Origin: CAZTME01 sp964614795
Lineage (GTDB): Bacteria; Patescibacteriota; Microgenomatia; UBA1400; PJMF01
DNA: 15,182 nt
Reading direction: 5' to 3'
Assembly: GCA_964614795.1 (NCBI GenBank)
Contig: CAZTME010000020.1
Location: forward strand, 1-15,182
Within the stretch, counting starts at the first letter, position 1; the number at the start of each line of letters is the position of its first letter. Below, piece after piece: positions 13,755-15,182 of this stretch. Under the pieces are notes generated by a model. It did not search any database and was not told the DNA's origin. It was given only the letters and a program-made list of their open reading frames with translations. The position numbers and the translations under genes are program-made.

Positions 13755-13781
13755 GTAGCAGATATCTTAAGAGAGTGCTAA
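13755..13781 (-). promoter_or_regulatory. CIRCE-like operator 1 of groESL
   Basis: On the plus strand gTAGCAgat-N9-GAGTGCTAA. One arm is a perfect CIRCE half-site (9 of 9), the other keeps only TAGCA. It overlaps the -10 box and the predicted start. HrcA is the known repressor at such sites; no hrcA gene lies in this window. Confidence 0.75.
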
Positions 13782-13792
13782 CAGAACGTCAA
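13764..13792 (-). promoter_or_regulatory. groESL promoter
   Basis: Minus-strand -35 TTGACG (13,787-13,792), 17-bp spacer, -10 TAAGAT (13,764-13,769), with start predicted near 13,757. This gives a leader of about 73 nt. Operator 1 covers the -10 box. Confidence 0.7.
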
Positions 13793-13802
13793 GGGGCAAA
13801 TT

Positions 13803-14465
13803 TTAAGCTGAAGGACTAACAGTTTTCGCAGATGCGCTGGTTTCTTGTTCAGTCTCGGGTGATAAATCTGATTCTTGGACGCTCACAATTTGTTGATCTC
13901 CCTGTTCGGTGACTTTCACCACTCTGGCCAACAAAAAACCTTCGCAATCTATACCTCTGTAGCGGAAGTATTCGTTTAAGGCTTCTTGAATCATTTCTTC
14001 GATTTTTTGTCGATGTTGCTTTACTTGATCTAAACTCACTTCAGAAATAATATTGGCAATTTTACTGCGTGATACCGGTCGCACCACTTTAGATACAACA
14101 TTTTCACCAATATTTTCCCATAATTCGGGCGCATTATGCCTGTCGATGCGAAAAAGTATTGATCCTTCAACTTTAACATCTTGACCATCCGATGTGGTGG
14201 CGTGCACAGGCGTATCACCTAAAGCTTCTTTATTATTGGAATAATCAAAACCGTCTCGAATTGAAAATTCAATAATTTGAGCATTAAATAATTTAACTAC
14301 TTGCCAAAAGGGAATTTTTAAGTGCAATCCCGGTCCCCAAACTCTTGGCAAAATTCCTCGACCACGATCATAGACACAGGCTACGTGTCCTGGCGGAACG
14401 GAGATGAAAAAACCACCAACAACTTCGTCGGCTAAAAATGAAACTACCAATTTATCAAATTCCAT
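13803..14465 (-). CDS. SPFH/band-7 domain protein
   Basis: A protein of the SPFH (stomatin/prohibitin/flotillin/HflK-C) superfamily, which forms membrane-associated oligomers. VPPGHVACVYDRGRGILPRVWGPGLHLKIPFWQ is the typical N-terminal strand region, followed by ATTSDGQDVKVEGSILFRI and VVRPVSRSKIANIISEVS, with a helical segment EVSLDQVKQHRQKIEEMIQEALNEYF. With the ATG at 14,465 it has 220 residues. The frame runs on upstream to a TTG at 14,591, but those 42 residues look unlike the family and contain a promoter (14,472-14,500), so I choose the internal ATG. No clear transmembrane helix precedes the SPFH domain, and the long coiled coil of larger members is lacking; the C-terminus is Ser/Glu-rich. 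It lies 118 bp upstream of groES on the same strand, but groES has its own promoter. The client is unknown. Confidence 0.83.
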   Translation of the reverse strand: MEFDKLVVSFLADEVVGGFFISVPPGHVACVYDRGRGILPRVWGPGLHLKIPFWQVVKLFNAQIIEFSIRDGFDYSNNKEALGDTPVHATTSDGQDVKVEGSILFRIDRHNAPELWENIGENVVSKVVRPVSRSKIANIISEVSLDQVKQHRQKIEEMIQEALNEYFRYRGIDCEGFLLARVVKVTEQGDQQIVSVQESDLSPETEQETSASAKTVSPSA

Positions 14466-14471
14466 AACTGT

Positions 14472-14500
14472 ATTGTAGCTTAGCTCTTCTGCTTTGTCAC
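14472..14500 (-). promoter_or_regulatory. Promoter of the SPFH gene, apparently leaderless
   Basis: Minus-strand -35 GTGACA (14,495-14,500), exact 17-bp spacer, -10 TACAAT (14,472-14,477). Six bases separate the -10 box from the ATG at 14,465, so transcription should start at or next to the first base of the start codon. No Shine-Dalgarno is present. Confidence 0.6.
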
Positions 14501-14600
14501 ATGTGGCAAGCTGAAGTTCAATTCGGTTTTTTAATCCGCCTACTCTTATTTGACAATGTGATATTTGTTTAGCCTGATGTGGCATTCTCAAAAAGAATAC

Positions 14601-14633
14601 GAACCGTGTTGTTATCGTGCGACAGTCTAATGC
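14601..14633 (-). repeat. Dispersed repeat, family A, copy 4 (single arm)
   Basis: On the minus strand GCATTAGACTGTCGCACGAT followed by AACAACACGGTTCGT. It matches the left arm of copy 2 with a one-base gap and a few changes. It lies in the spacer between the SPFH gene and the upstream membrane protein gene. The rest of 14,466-14,675 holds only the SPFH promoter. Confidence 0.6.
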
Positions 14634-14675
14634 AGATTTGCTTGTTTGGATACTGGCTGAGCGATTATCCCAATC

Positions 14676-15122
14676 CTATTTTGTTTCGACCAAAACTTTT
14701 TCTTCATTTTCTTGAGGTAGTGATTTTTTCTCCTTATATTCTTCAAATTTGAAGAAAAAAAGCTTGTACAAGCCCAAAACAATGCTAAATGAAAAAGTGG
14801 TGATTAAAAATAATACTTTTCCTGCCGGCATAAATAGAAAAAGAAAAAAAGACACAATCGGAATAATTAATTGAGCTTTCAGTGCTCGACTTCTAGATAA
14901 GGAGCCGGCCGGTGCCGCCAAAACCGAAATGGTTTCCATAATAAATAACAGTAAAATACTCCATAACACCAACCAAACACTTCTTTCTGAAAGATCAAAA
15001 CCCCAAAACATTAAATTAAAAGGTAAAGCAATTTCTTGAAATAAGGGAAAAGGATAAAGCAAGGGCAAATCATCGCCTTTTAAACCTGTTTGGAAAATTT
15101 GCCAAACAATTAACGCCACCAT
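14676..15122 (-). CDS. Small polytopic membrane protein of unknown function
   Basis: A 148-residue hydrophobic protein I do not recognise. Three or four membrane segments are visible, at about 22-42 (PFPLFQEIALPFNLMFWGF), 48-68 (VWLVLWSILLLFIMETISVLA), 84-98 and 103-123 (VLFLITTFSFSIVLGLYKLFF). A basic loop (SRSRALK) lies between the second and third. The tail (124-148) is highly charged, Lys/Glu-rich and probably cytoplasmic. An in-frame stop lies two codons upstream of the ATG, so no longer start is possible in this frame. A TATAAA stands 2 bases before the ATG but is too close to serve as a normal -10 box. It precedes the SPFH gene on the same strand by about 210 bp. A joint role at the membrane is possible but only positional. 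Confidence 0.7.
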   Translation of the reverse strand: MVALIVWQIFQTGLKGDDLPLLYPFPLFQEIALPFNLMFWGFDLSERSVWLVLWSILLLFIMETISVLAAPAGSLSRSRALKAQLIIPIVSFFLFLFMPAGKVLFLITTFSFSIVLGLYKLFFFKFEEYKEKKSLPQENEEKVLVETK

Positions 15123-15182
15123 AATTTATAAAAATAGATTTAAAACTTCGGCAAAAACTAACTTTGGTTTCGCTTTTAAGAC

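Noticed and set aside
14466..14591. N-terminal extension of the SPFH protein from a TTG start
   Set aside because: No family resemblance, a non-ATG start, and it contains a well-spaced promoter directly before the internal ATG.

Overview
The window looks like a chromosomal piece of a Candidate Phyla Radiation (Patescibacteria) bacterium, possibly from the Microgenomates side. The grounds are AT-rich DNA, standard stop codons including TGA, tRNA genes with no encoded CCA, and secreted proteins whose domains are joined by long Pro/Thr (PTPTP) linkers. The taxonomic placement is an inference, because no ribosomal gene is present.

Layout. 1-1,100: the 3' part of an IS256/Mutator-type transposase, then two divergently oriented tRNA genes with CAU anticodons. 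1,138-2,875 (minus): an N-terminally truncated GNAT acetyltransferase whose 5' end overlaps the 3' end of a DUF2079 membrane protein. 2,876-3,339: a GATC-rich 9-bp repeat tract and a palindromic repeat. 3,340-5,014 (plus): a laccase-domain (YfiH/YlmD-like) protein and a lipase-like alpha/beta hydrolase, the latter bracketed by inverted repeats of about 75 bp. 5,356-11,579 (minus): a three-gene secretion operon. 11,662-13,792 (minus): the groES-groEL operon with a sigma70-like promoter, two abutting CIRCE-like operators, a strong Shine-Dalgarno and a strong intrinsic terminator. 13,803-15,122 (minus): an SPFH/band-7 protein, apparently read from a leaderless promoter, and a small membrane protein.

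The most striking unit is the 6.2-kb operon. Its first gene encodes a secreted 1,436-residue protein: a DUF5060-like domain, a clan GH-A-like glycoside hydrolase barrel with an inserted beta-sandwich, a dockerin-like EF-hand pair, and a C-terminal PQQ-type beta-propeller. Its last gene encodes a membrane-anchored cohesin-like domain, a PT linker and a C-terminal beta-sandwich. A membrane-tethered OB-fold protein lies between and is translationally coupled to the cohesin gene. The reading proposed here is a minimal cohesin-dockerin surface complex in an ultra-small bacterium.

Two dispersed repeat families (A, four copies; B, three copies) sit in or at the edges of the spacers, and one B pair frames the hydrolase. 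Two genes (hydrolase and SPFH) have -10 boxes that would start transcription at or next to the start codon, while groES and groEL have clear Shine-Dalgarno sites. The window therefore appears to mix leaderless and leadered expression.
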